Shown here one piece after another: positions 36,862-46,744 of a stretch of DNA of 64,000 bases. The notes beneath the pieces were generated by a model. The model was not told where the DNA came from and did no database searches. It saw nothing but the letters and a program-made list of their open reading frames with translations. Within the stretch, counting starts at the first letter, position 1, and each line of letters begins with the position of its first letter. The position numbers and the translations under genes are program-made. This DNA comes from Jaapia argillacea MUCL 33604 (Eukaryota; Basidiomycota; Agaricomycetes; Jaapiales; Jaapiaceae), in assembly GCA_000697665.1 (NCBI GenBank), contig KL197734.1, positions 225,661-289,660 on the forward strand, given 5' to 3'.

Positions 36862-37454
36862 CACTGCTGAAATAGAGGTCAGTGTTGAACGCCTGTAGAA
36901 GGCTTGAGATATTTACTGGGGGACGCTGGATGAGAGGATAGGAGGGCAGCTAAACCGTCAACAAAATCTAGAGAAGACAATGGATTTAAGGTATTGGCGA
37001 TGGAGGGGCGGGCGGTGGTTGGGCGCCCCTCACCTGTCGGGCGAGGCAAGTTCCATCGACTTTGAAGCTGGTTAGATCATGTTCGCCCATATCTCAGCTT
37101 GATCATAAGGGCAAAAAGGGTCCGAGCGCCTAACGGACATAGCAAAACTGCGAGGACTGAGTTAGCGAGAACGTGTTGACAGTGCATTTGCAATCGATTG
37201 TACCAATGTGTCGTGCCCAAGAAGCGCATCGCGCAAGTGATCACATCCGGCGGTCCGATGATGAAGTCGAAGGTTACCGGGACTCCAAATGAACACAATT
37301 GAGAAACTCGAGGAGCGCCTGCGGTACAGGCACAAACCTGGGGATATCGGAAGGTCCATGGAAATACAGTCAGATGGTCTGGATGAGGCTTGGTAGACCG
37401 TGGCTGTGTTTGCGTGGTCATTGGATTGGTCGAAGAGCGTTCGCCGTGTGAGTT
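36862..37454. other. Intergenic, unassigned
   Basis: A minus-strand frame of 131 residues (37,077-37,472) starts inside the neighbouring transposable element and has no motif I recognise. No gene supported. Confidence 0.35.
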
Positions 37455-37460
37455 TTTCCG

Positions 37461-39383
37461 TATGTCGGTCAAATTGCACTTTTTTTTATTCCCGCGCGAA
37501 ACATTCGTCGGAGCGCGTCAATTTGAGGAGCACTCAGTTCCCTCGAGTCTCATTTCTTGCTCGACAGACGCCTTAACTCCACCAAAGGCTCCCAAACCTC
37601 CTCAATAGATCTGTCTGGCTCGTTTACGAACACCTCCAACGCTCGTAGAGTCGATGTGCATACGAACGGAAATTGCCGTTGGTTACCGTGAAAGGAAATT
37701 TCATGTCTACACCACCGACCGAGTTGTTGGGTTGGTGCAATGTTTTCCGCACATCATTGTTCCCATATTGGGACCATCATGCCCCAATCAAGACCCAATC
37801 TTGGTCCAAAATTACAAATAAATGTTGGACCTGAATCGAAGCCAATATTGAACTGAGACCAGCTACAGAGAAGGACCAACCGAGAATCGACATTAGGCAT
37901 TTTTGGTGCTGAGCTTGTGTCGATGTTGTAAATCCCAATGTTGGCCCAACATTGGGTTTGCAGCCATCCCAAGCATGCTCGTTAACAAGGGAAATTGGGT
38001 GTTCTGAGGGGATGGCTTGCTCCATACATCATCTCTTTTTTATGAAATGCATTTTGAACCTAATGTAGACCCCCTCCCAACACCACATTAGTTAATCTAT
38101 ATCCTGAGGCAAGCTGTCCAAGAGGCAGGTTGGACTTGGACGAGAAACACTACTGCACTCAACAACCAATCTGGGCCCAAAACCACTGAGTCAGAGGCAA
38201 TGCATGGATTTAGCGAGTCCAGTACAGCAGCAACACTGCCCAAATGAGAACTTTCACAGCAGAGTTACAACATTTTTCAACCACTCCTTCAACAACCACC
38301 ACCACAACACCTCCCATTTCCTTTGCTCCTGCTGCATTGAGGCCACTGAATAAGGTAAGCCTGACCTGTTCCATCCCTTGTACCATCATGCTTACTTGGA
38401 CCCACAGACCTGGCCATTCCAGTACAGAGGAATCCTGTTGGTTAGGTGCTTTTATGCTTTTTTGGGGGGTGGCTTTCTTGCACCTCCCCTCCCCCTCCTC
38501 CTTCCCCTGGTTTATTTTACTTGCTACCACATACAGTACACCTTGCAGCTGTTGATTTGTGGCTCTGTAGGCCAATTAGCAATATAATATTTTCTCATTC
38601 CAAAAGCCAACCGAATGCATGAGCCCCAAGGTTCAGCAACTGAGAATATTAATACGGTCCACTGCCAATCACTCTGTTTGTGAGAATTGGCCTGTTAACC
38701 AACAATGTTGGGCCAAATTCTGTCTGATGTTGGCCTAACATTGGGGATTTTGACATTGATTTGATGATGCACAGAATTTGTTGGCACAGCATTGACCAGA
38801 CATCTGGTCAACATTGCCTGTTTGATGTTGGACCCACTTTTTTCTCAAACATGAGTGTAGGACATGGTGTTGTGAACATGTCTGGACTTGTATATTTTCT
38901 GTTGTTTTTCATTCTTTTATCAGACTTCTCTTATCCTGGACGTTTATCTTATCTTGGACTTGGTACTATTATTAGCACAATGACTCCTCATGTACAGCCT
39001 TGTCATTGTTCTCTGCTTCATTGTTCTATCTTTATTGTTCATTGTCATTATCTTAAACCTTAACTCACTTGCCACTGTCTCTAGACATTGTCTCGTAATG
39101 CGGTCTATACCAGTCTAAACCCCCACAATCAGTTTAAACCAGCACAAGTGGTATGGGGGTTTGTGAGGTTTAGAGCAGTCCATACCTTCCCAAACCACCC
39201 CGATTTTTAACTGATGCATGAGCAAGCCAGACAGATCTTTTGAGGAGGTTTGGGAGCCCTCGGTGGAGTTGAGGCATCTGTTGAGTAAGAAATGAGACAT
39301 GAGAGGGAACTGAGTGCTCCTCAAGTTGAGCACACTCCAGCAAATGTTGCATGCAGGAATAAAAGTGCAATTTGACTGTCATA
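37461..39383. mobile_element. 1.9-kb foldback-type DNA element with TSD
   Basis: The two ends are long imperfect inverted repeats: about 180 bases at 37,461-37,640 match the reverse complement of 39,190-39,383, and inner blocks with CCAATGTTGG palindromes (37,930-37,962; 38,700-38,760) match each other inverted. Termini read TATGTCGGTCAAATTGCAC and TATGACAGTCAAATTGCAC. The 6-base direct repeat TTTCCG abuts both ends (37,455-37,460 and 39,384-39,389), a target-site duplication. No transposase frame is recognisable, so it is non-autonomous or gutted; family unassigned. The right half is strongly CpG-poor. Confidence 0.72.
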
Positions 39384-39639
39384 TTTCCGGACTGCCGGAT
39401 GTGCAGCCTAATACTGTTTACCTCCCGCAGAGACCTAGCTAACCTAGCTATACTATAGCTATCGCCAGGTAATGCTTCTGCTTCAAACCAGTTCCAACCT
39501 CGCTTCCGAACCCACGAGAAGTGGAATCAGTGTTCAGATAACCCGTTCATTAGCATGTTGGCACTAAGCACTTACTTTCACGACTTCTCTAAAACGCACA
39601 GGACGGACTTACGTAGGTGGGTCTTCACCTCAAGTTATG
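39384..39639. other. Intergenic beside the foldback element
   Basis: Short AT-leaning spacer with repeated CTAGCT motifs. Similar CTAGCTAATCTATAG sequence occurs at 46,490-46,506, near the left edge of the second mannanase block. Confidence 0.35.
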
Positions 39640-39689
39640 GATGTAGTAGCTTCAATCTGGCGGCTCCCTCTAGACATGGGGAATCGCAG

Positions 39690-41331
39690 ACTCCTCAAAC
39701 CTTGCGCTCATAAGGGGATTTCATTACGGCAAGGTACAGGTGGTTGGACACTGAGATTGGGGAGATTGTGTTCGGAGAAGTTACCACTCCACCGTCTCCT
39801 CAGGCACCCAAGCACAGCCGTAGTTTCAGGATGAAGATTGAGGAGCCTTCACAGTTGCGGCAACAGCACTCATGGCGATGTGCAACTCAGGTGAAGAGAG
39901 TGAAGTGGTCAGGTTGGAACTGGACCAATATCGCCACGTGTTTTGCCTAAGCAGGAATGGAGTCATTTACTCGGTTTCCCCAAGTCCCCACTGTCTGGAA
40001 ACTACAACACCGAGCGCTCCGGTGGTGAGTTCTAAGTCATTTTGAGCTGAGCTAGTAAGTGGGCTTTGCAGCGTTCGAGCACCACGTTTTGCGCCTCGAG
40101 GTCGGTCATTGATCACCGACTAGCACTCAAAAACCGCTGCAGAGCCCTATTCAAGATTTTAGCTCGTTGACAGTTTCTTTCGGGGTGCTTTCGGATCGGA
40201 CAGGAGGCCAGGTAGATTTCAACCCACTGGCATAGTAGCCTCTATTTCACATTCAACTCCCCCAAACCCACAGGCGCCTATGCTCAACGGTAATATGAGA
40301 ACCCGAGCCTTCAATATTCGACTGTGATGTACGCCGCATTGCAGCCTTGCACTCGTACAGATATTACGACGGTTCTATCGCCGCCCTTGTATAGCCAACT
40401 TCTAGCTTCAGCAATCAGCCCTGGACCACCGACAATTTCGCAGTGCCCTCTTTTCGGATCCTTAGACCCTTGAACGTGCCACTTCACTGCGCTTCTTCTT
40501 ATGTATGTGGCTATTTATTTGTTTCCTGATGCTGTAGGGCATCAATATGTCCAGCATTATTTCGGTCGCATCTTTCCTTGTTGAGAGACCAGTATACAAA
40601 GAACTGCAATGGGCTCCTGGTTGGTATCGTGGATTGACTTGCCTTTGCTTCGAGATGTTTATGAGGCTCCTCACCCCCGTTCTGCTCGCCCTTGGGCTCG
40701 TCAATCGTGCAGCTGGAACGGGAGTCGATTCGGGGTTCGTTACGGCTTCGCAAGGGGAGTTCTTCCTTGACACGAGGTGCGTATTCCATCGATTATACTG
40801 GCTCTCTGCGATGCTAACTTGCTCGACAGGACGTTCCGTCATGGTTTCTACCTTCATTATATTTGCAATTGGATGCACTCTGATGTTGTGTTGAAATAGG
40901 AACAAACGCGTATTGGTTGAACATGGTGACGGACGAGGATTTGGACTTCACGTTCTTGAACATTGCTGGTACTGGCTACACAGTCGTTCGTACTTGGGCC
41001 TTCAACGACGTTTCTCAGAAACCCGTATCTGGGACTGATTTCCAAGTACGAATGTTTCCTCATTCTAACGACACCTTTCTAACGAAACGTCCTAGACCCT
41101 TCAAGGCGGAACTGCGACCATCAACGATGGACCTGGCGGGTTACACCGTCTTAACAAGGTCGTGGCCACTGCCAACAAGTATGGCCTCAAGCTCCTCTTA
41201 ACCCTCACGAACAACTGGAACCCTCAACACGCCCAGTCGAGTATTTCAACCGCTCGTATGCGTCGGAACAATAACGCCCTTCCACGAGGATTCCTTTCCA
41301 ACGATTACGGTATGTATCAACTCAGTCGTAT
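39690..41331. repeat. Direct duplication, mannanase block, copy 1
   Basis: Same orientation and very similar to 46,745-48,329, covering about 0.9 kb of upstream DNA and the first half of a mannanase-like gene. Homology stops abruptly at about 41,331, inside the fourth intron. Confidence 0.85.
40655..41331 (+). pseudogene. Truncated mannanase-like gene, copy 1
   Basis: Starts [21 protein letters not shown], as in the complete copy at 47,632, and keeps the exons through [28 protein letters not shown]. It is cut in the next intron and runs into an SSP fragment, so the whole C-terminal two thirds is missing. Exon borders up to the cut are intact. The proximal TATA box is altered (TATACAAAG here, TATATAAAG in copy 2). 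An open frame crosses the junction (41,162-41,443) but yields no known fold. Confidence 0.8.
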
Positions 41332-41659
41332 ACGAAGTCTCCATTATCATCGCCATGCAGTCTTGCAATTCGGGAGGTTGTGTCGGCGCCGAGAAATCCC
41401 ATGGGACAGTCCTATACGCGGGACCCTACAACCCACAATATAGCACCACGTTCGACTACAAACCCCCTCAACGGTAAAGTTCCGACGTTCTTCATCACGG
41501 GCAAAGCGGTGTTGAGCGTGACGCATTTGGCGTTGGTCGGTGTAAGTCATATTTAATTTAATTTTAGATGAGAGACAGTGATAATAATTGGGTTTGGATG
41601 TATAGGCTGGTTTGGAACCTATGCTGGAGTTTAAGAATGTGACGGTTAATATTGCCTAA
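41332..41659 (+). pseudogene. SSP fragment, copy D
   Basis: Second and third exons of the VTIG SSP gene: SVIIAMQSCNSGGCVGAEKS, YAGPYNPQYSTTFDYKPP, a deletion of about 11 bases that breaks the frame, then GKAVLSVTHLALVG, intron, AGLEPMLEFKNVTVNIA. The first exon with signal peptide is absent. GKAVLS...HLALVG and PMLEF are as in copy A, whereas STTFDY is as in copy C. Confidence 0.85.
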
Positions 41660-42219
41660 TGGATGGGATCAGCAGCTATCATTGACAATTGCCACTGGGG
41701 ACTTCAAGGAGATGGACCTCATACAATAGATCTTTGACAAGGCCTTTCACATAAATTATTGTAGCTTATTGCAGGATCGGGGAGGAAGAGACGAACACCG
41801 GCTTGCTTAGTACCTCGGTGAAGTGGTTCCATTGTTTGAAGCCGGATATCCGATGAGATCCCTATCCTCCTGCTTGGATTGTTCTCATCCATCCATAACC
41901 CTGTGCAAGGAAACACCATCATGATCAATCAAAAGCACAATCGTTCTCCCCGTTACAGGAGGGTGGTATTCTTTACTCATCGAATGGGGCAAAGTGCATG
42001 GGAAATGAGAATCGAGATGAAGGCAGATCGGCTTAATATGAAGTAGTTGTCCTAAATGGCGAAGCAATTCGAGGTTGCGGAAACGAAACGTCGGAAAAAC
42101 TCAACCGCCACTGAGGCTTCAAGGCCGTGGCGAGATGACGATTCAGCTCTCTCTCGCCATCAAGGTACGGCATGGAAGATTTGAAGTCTCGCCGAAGTGG
42201 GATAACGAGGACAGAGTAT
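41660..42219. other. Spacer, SSP fragment to hydrolase 3' end
   Basis: The first part resembles DNA 3' of other SSP copies; the rest is unassigned. No gene supported. Confidence 0.35.
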
Positions 42220-43424
42220 CTAATTGTTCATGGCCTCCAAAGTAGCTTCCCAGAAAGTGTTCGGGTCATCCCAATGAACCTGTTACAAATAATTCAGTAT
42301 CTCGGCAGAAGGAAATCACCACAGAACTCACGAAATGGTTGCCACCAGTTATTCGAATGAATCGGATGGGCCTGATTTCCTTTCCATCAGCCAGGTTCTG
42401 CTTGTGAAGCCTCGTGGTCTCGATCATCCCATACATAACACACCAGGTCGTTTTATCTCCCCACATGAGCACCACCTCCACATTAGGTAGATACGTCTTA
42501 GCAAGCTCCTCGTCAAATAGCGCCTTTTGGGATTGCGTATTGAGAACGGGCTGCATGGGGAAGAACATGGGAAACTCTGTCCGAGTAGCCGCGAGCGGGT
42601 CGAAATTGGCCGCCATTTCTTCACTAGTCATATTGTCAACTGAGGGAAGAGTACCCCTCTTCGAAAAGTCGAGACCCGAAGCAGAAGGAGGGTCGGAGTG
42701 ATTGTAGTGGGAAGAAACCCAGTAGAGGAAATTATTGAAGATGGCCTCAGGGGTGGAGTAATCGGGGTCGGTGAAGGCGTCATAGGCTCCGGGAGGTTGC
42801 TCGTAGCCAAAAGTGAGGTGAGGTGGCTCTGTGCGATCCATCAGCGACGGGCCGGTGACGACGAAACAATCATACCGAATAATATTAGTTGCCTAAAGTA
42901 GGGCTCCAGCTTGGACAACATTTCCTTGGGGATGACTTCTGGATGACCGAGGATTGCGAGAGGAGTAGCGATACCCATCGACCAGCCCATGACAGAGAAA
43001 CCTCCCCCTTTCCTATCAGAGGAAACCTTAGGAACCTTCTCGGTCTCCACAAACCATAGAAGAAAATTGGCGGTTTCGAGAGCGTGTCGCTCCATAAACA
43101 CCTTCCGACCGGCGTTCAAGTCTGCCAATTCCTCTTCGGAGTATTTTGTGGAGCCGGCATAGTCTCTACGGTTCAATATGACAAGACGAACGTTGTCTTT
43201 GGCGCCGAAAGGAAGGAGTTTGTGAAAGGTGTCTGAACACCGGTCGTGATACTTATTAATAAAGTGAAGGGCGGGTTTAGAGTGGACGGAAGTCGAAACG
43301 TACCACCGGTGAAAGCAGAACCGTGATATATGACCAGGGTTGTGTAGTCTGTCGATCCTTTGACAGGTCCACTGTCAGTGAAGTATAATTGAGTGCCTTT
43401 GGAGTCGACTGGTGCGGTGGGCAT
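42220..43424 (-). CDS. Alpha/beta hydrolase-fold protein
   Basis: Agaricomycete alpha/beta hydrolase, substrate unknown. Four exons: MPTAPVDSKGTQLYFTDSGP..., YHGSAFTG (oxyanion-hole HG), then NVRLVILNRRDYAGSTKYS, the nucleophile elbow GWSMG, then EPPHLTFGYEQPPGAYDAF, the late strand VEVVLMWGDKT and the catalytic-His region RFIRITGGNHFVHWDDPNTFW, ending ATLEAMNN. Ser in GWSMG and His in GGNHFVHWD are present; the acid is probably the Asp of WGDKT or upstream. Introns GTACGT...TTCAG, GTATGA...CACAG, GTGAGT...AACAG restore the frame. About 345 residues, apparently intact. Its 5' part and upstream DNA are copied at 62,583-63,645. Confidence 0.83.
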
Positions 43425-44035
43425 GGTGGCAAAATGAAAACTGGGGATCTCCAACGCGAGCCCGAGAATCTGAACCAAGTTTGTCCATGTGAAAATACGG
43501 GCACAGATGTGAATGCGTTGTCATCCTCGTCGATACAAACACAAGGAGCGGGGGTAGAACCGATGGTTCCCGCGGCGTCCCGTCCGTGGTGTCGGCGTTG
43601 CTGCAGATATGCATCAGACACCCCGACTCCCTGAGTACTAGTAGTTATTTGACGCACCGCGCTGCATTATCCAGTCGTTGATCACCACACGTGATTTATT
43701 TTGGGATCTTACCTGGGTAAGCATGAAGTTCCGAGTCGTCAATATCGCCCCACCTCTTCAGCCTCGAGCGAATTGCCTCCTCAAAGTACTACTACTAGTA
43801 TCGCCCTCCTCCTAGTTAGACTTCTCCTTGGCCTCCTACTTCCATTGAGTCATCTTCGTGATCCCAGAAGCACTCGGCGCAAGCTCTGCTATCTCATCAC
43901 CTTTACCTCGACTCGGAGTGGACTCGGAATCAAGGCTCCTGATTAGTAGAAACAGTGAGCGTGGTTTTCAGTTGTTTCCAGTGCGTTGTTGTTCGAGTGA
44001 TAGCTGAGGGGAAGGCATTCGAAGTGGAGACACTG
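42935..44035. repeat. Direct duplication with 62,583-63,645
   Basis: 5' half of the hydrolase gene plus about 600 bases of upstream DNA recur in the same orientation at the right end of the window, up to the motif GATAGCTGAGGGGAAGG. The right-hand copy has small deletions. Confidence 0.85.
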
Positions 44036-44534
44036 CAGACGGGCGAGGATAACCCCCTCAGGGAGTTTATTTGCATAGCCATTGGTATTTTTTCAAAATA
44101 TCCATCAGGGAATTTCCCCCGCGCTGTTAGCCGCAGGCGTTGCTTGCAAGAGTTTGGCAAGCTGGGACTTGGTTACAAGTCGCTCGCATGTCTTGTATTG
44201 GAATTGCAACCACCATACAAAATAAATCATAGTGGTGTGGCTCCGATAAGCCATTGCAAAGGCCTCGCAATGTGTTATTGTCTTTGCAAGGAATTACCGT
44301 CCCTTCGCCATCCATCCACCCGCACCGTGAGAGAACCTGATGTACTATTGCAGACCCGTACTGCATCACACACACGAGGTTGTCACTATTAGGGAACATT
44401 TGAGTAGCTAATACATGGGCTGGGATAAACTATGTGAATGTTCCTGTCAAGGAGATAGGTGGCTCAAGTGCTCGAGCTCACAACGTTTGGGGGACAATCC
44501 GGGGAAAATAGGGGAGAAGAATGACTCACGTGAG
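44036..44534. other. Unassigned DNA left of the assembly gap
   Basis: No gene recognised. A 145-residue frame (43,955-44,392 plus) has no motif and begins inside the duplicated promoter block. Confidence 0.35.
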
Positions 44535-45085
44535 NNNNNNNNNNNNNNNNNNNNNNNNNNNNNNNNNNNNNNNNNNNNNNNNNNNNNNNNNNNNNNNNNN
44601 NNNNNNNNNNNNNNNNNNNNNNNNNNNNNNNNNNNNNNNNNNNNNNNNNNNNNNNNNNNNNNNNNNNNNNNNNNNNNNNNNNNNNNNNNNNNNNNNNNNN
44701 NNNNNNNNNNNNNNNNNNNNNNNNNNNNNNNNNNNNNNNNNNNNNNNNNNNNNNNNNNNNNNNNNNNNNNNNNNNNNNNNNNNNNNNNNNNNNNNNNNNN
44801 NNNNNNNNNNNNNNNNNNNNNNNNNNNNNNNNNNNNNNNNNNNNNNNNNNNNNNNNNNNNNNNNNNNNNNNNNNNNNNNNNNNNNNNNNNNNNNNNNNNN
44901 NNNNNNNNNNNNNNNNNNNNNNNNNNNNNNNNNNNNNNNNNNNNNNNNNNNNNNNNNNNNNNNNNNNNNNNNNNNNNNNNNNNNNNNNNNNNNNNNNNNN
45001 NNNNNNNNNNNNNNNNNNNNNNNNNNNNNNNNNNNNNNNNNNNNNNNNNNNNNNNNNNNNNNNNNNNNNNNNNNNNNNNNNNNNN
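44535..45085. other. Assembly gap (551 N)
   Basis: A run of N. It lies within the loop between the two arms, between the hydrolase and the SINE-like sequence. Frames crossing it are meaningless. Confidence 0.99.
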
Positions 45086-45723
45086 ACTGACTCTTTCGTT
45101 TCTCGGCAGTCTGCTTTCTCGACCATCGTTCGCAGGGGATGATGTTATATTGAGTGAGTTCCGATGTCTCTCTTGGTTTCCTTCCTTTAACTGACAAGGT
45201 GGTTCTTTCAGCACCGATATTCTTGATCACAGCACTGATATCAACCACCTCCCTCCTCTCGAACCGAGGAATTGCCTGTGCGCGCGCAGGACCATGTTCC
45301 TCTAGTTAGATTATGTAATACTGTGATATTCTCTAAGCCATAGAATAAAAGTTTTTTCTCCCCCAATACCCAAATTGAGAACCATCAAGAAGCATTGGAA
45401 AATCCAGGAATATATGCCATTTGTGGCTGATTCGATTCCAGCCCGAATCCTTGCGTTGAGGTACAAGTAACGGATGAGATTGCAAGAAATGCCAGGTGGT
45501 GTATCTTGCAAGATATCCCATACAAACGAAATCAAATGCAAGAGTCACTACAAGCCTTGCGGAAAATATCCTTATTTCAGATCTTGTATCAACCATGTAA
45601 TCCCTTGTCGGACCAGGGGAATTTTCCTGATGTCCGTGCCTGGGACATAGGAAACTGGCTCTGGAGTCATGTCTGGTACATGGGCTGAAACAATCAAAAA
45701 CTCCTAATTCTGTGACTATCATA

Positions 45724-45965
45724 TGGTGGTGTGGTGGAGTGGACTAGGGTATCATTTTGTTATTTTGCTGTGTTTTCCCACAGGCCCTATGTTCAATCCC
45801 TGCTCAGAGCACCTCTCCCAGGTGTTGGTTTGCCCATTGGGACATACTCAGGGCATATAAAATCTTTGCAAAATGTTGGAAATCTTTATTTTCTGAGGAG
45901 TGTGCCTTCCAGATGTTTCTCAGAGTGGTTTCCCTTGACCCTCTTTCTGTGGTGAAAATGTGATG
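45724..45965 (+). mobile_element. tRNA-derived SINE-like sequence
   Basis: A tRNA-like head: box A TGGTGGAGTGG at 45,732-45,742 and box B GTTCAATCC at 45,791-45,799, the latter fitting GWTCRANNC exactly, at a spacing suitable for RNA polymerase III. GGTGGTG before box A can partly pair with the sequence after box B (AGCACC), as in an acceptor stem. No proper anticodon arm is evident, so it is not a working tRNA. The unrelated body after box B ends at an unknown place; the end given is provisional. Only one copy is visible in the window. Confidence 0.45.
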
Positions 45966-46361
45966 AAAATGTGTGAAGATCATTCAATTTCCTGTTTGCT
46001 CGGATACCAAAAATGTCCCATATCCCTCCCAAATGCTGTTTACTTTCATACTTAGCTGAATAAAAAAATCTGCCTTGGCTGACAAGACACACAGGAAGCA
46101 AGAATCAACATCCTCATGTTTTTCTCCCATCGAAATGGGTAAATTCAGCTCTAAAAAATCGAAAAATTCTGTGCAGTCATTTGGATAGCATTGGCAGATA
46201 AATACTTTGACTTTGCAAAAGGAATGGAGGGAAACCGTCAAGAAATGAGCTCAAAAACCGAGATTCAGAGTGTTGAGCCACAGCTGGAAGCTATGCCACA
46301 TGGCTCCCATGTGGGAAAACCTTATTTAGGATTTCGGAATGTGCCATCTGATCATGTGACA

Positions 46362-46397
46362 TAGCCAAAAGCAGCTATCTCAGTGGATAGCCGCTTT
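46362..46397. repeat. Short hairpin in the CpG-poor stretch
   Basis: AAAAGCAGCTATC and GATAGCCGCTTTT form a 13-base inverted repeat with one mismatch and a short loop. Related GTGGCTATC / GCGGCTATT motifs follow within 60 bases. It looks like the end of a miniature transposon, but no partner end was found. Confidence 0.4.
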
Positions 46398-46744
46398 TGG
46401 ACAGTATTTCAAATTGTCCAAATGTGGCTATCTTTTAGTCCAAATGCGGCTATTGCTATGTACCAGGAACCGCCCCAGAGCCAGGAAACTAGCTAATCTA
46501 TAGTTTACTTATACCGTCGAGTATCGCTGAGCGACGCAGCCACAAGGCGTAATGAAGTCATGTGGTACTTTTTGAATACGTCAGGAGGGGCGTAGGTAGC
46601 AGGACGATCAGCGGAGGCTGCACCTCAGGTGATTAAATTTGGGGGTACCGTACCATGTAAGTACTCGTGACAGGGAATGTGATGCATTCGACCTGCGGGG
46701 TCCATCTTGACATATGTAGAATAGCCCGACTCCATCGCAGCCAC

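Larger units (their letters stand above)
45300..46480. other. CpG-poor repeat-like stretch
   Basis: CG dinucleotides nearly absent over long runs, in contrast to the flanking DNA. It includes the SINE-like sequence and a hairpin, listed separately. No transposase or polymerase motif is recognisable in any frame. Confidence 0.5.

Noticed and set aside
36890-37472. Minus-strand frame of 131 codons as an upstream exon of the membrane protein
   Set aside because: Begins inside the foldback element and cannot be joined convincingly to the downstream exon.
44415-45248. Long open frames across the N run
   Set aside because: Artefacts of unknown bases.
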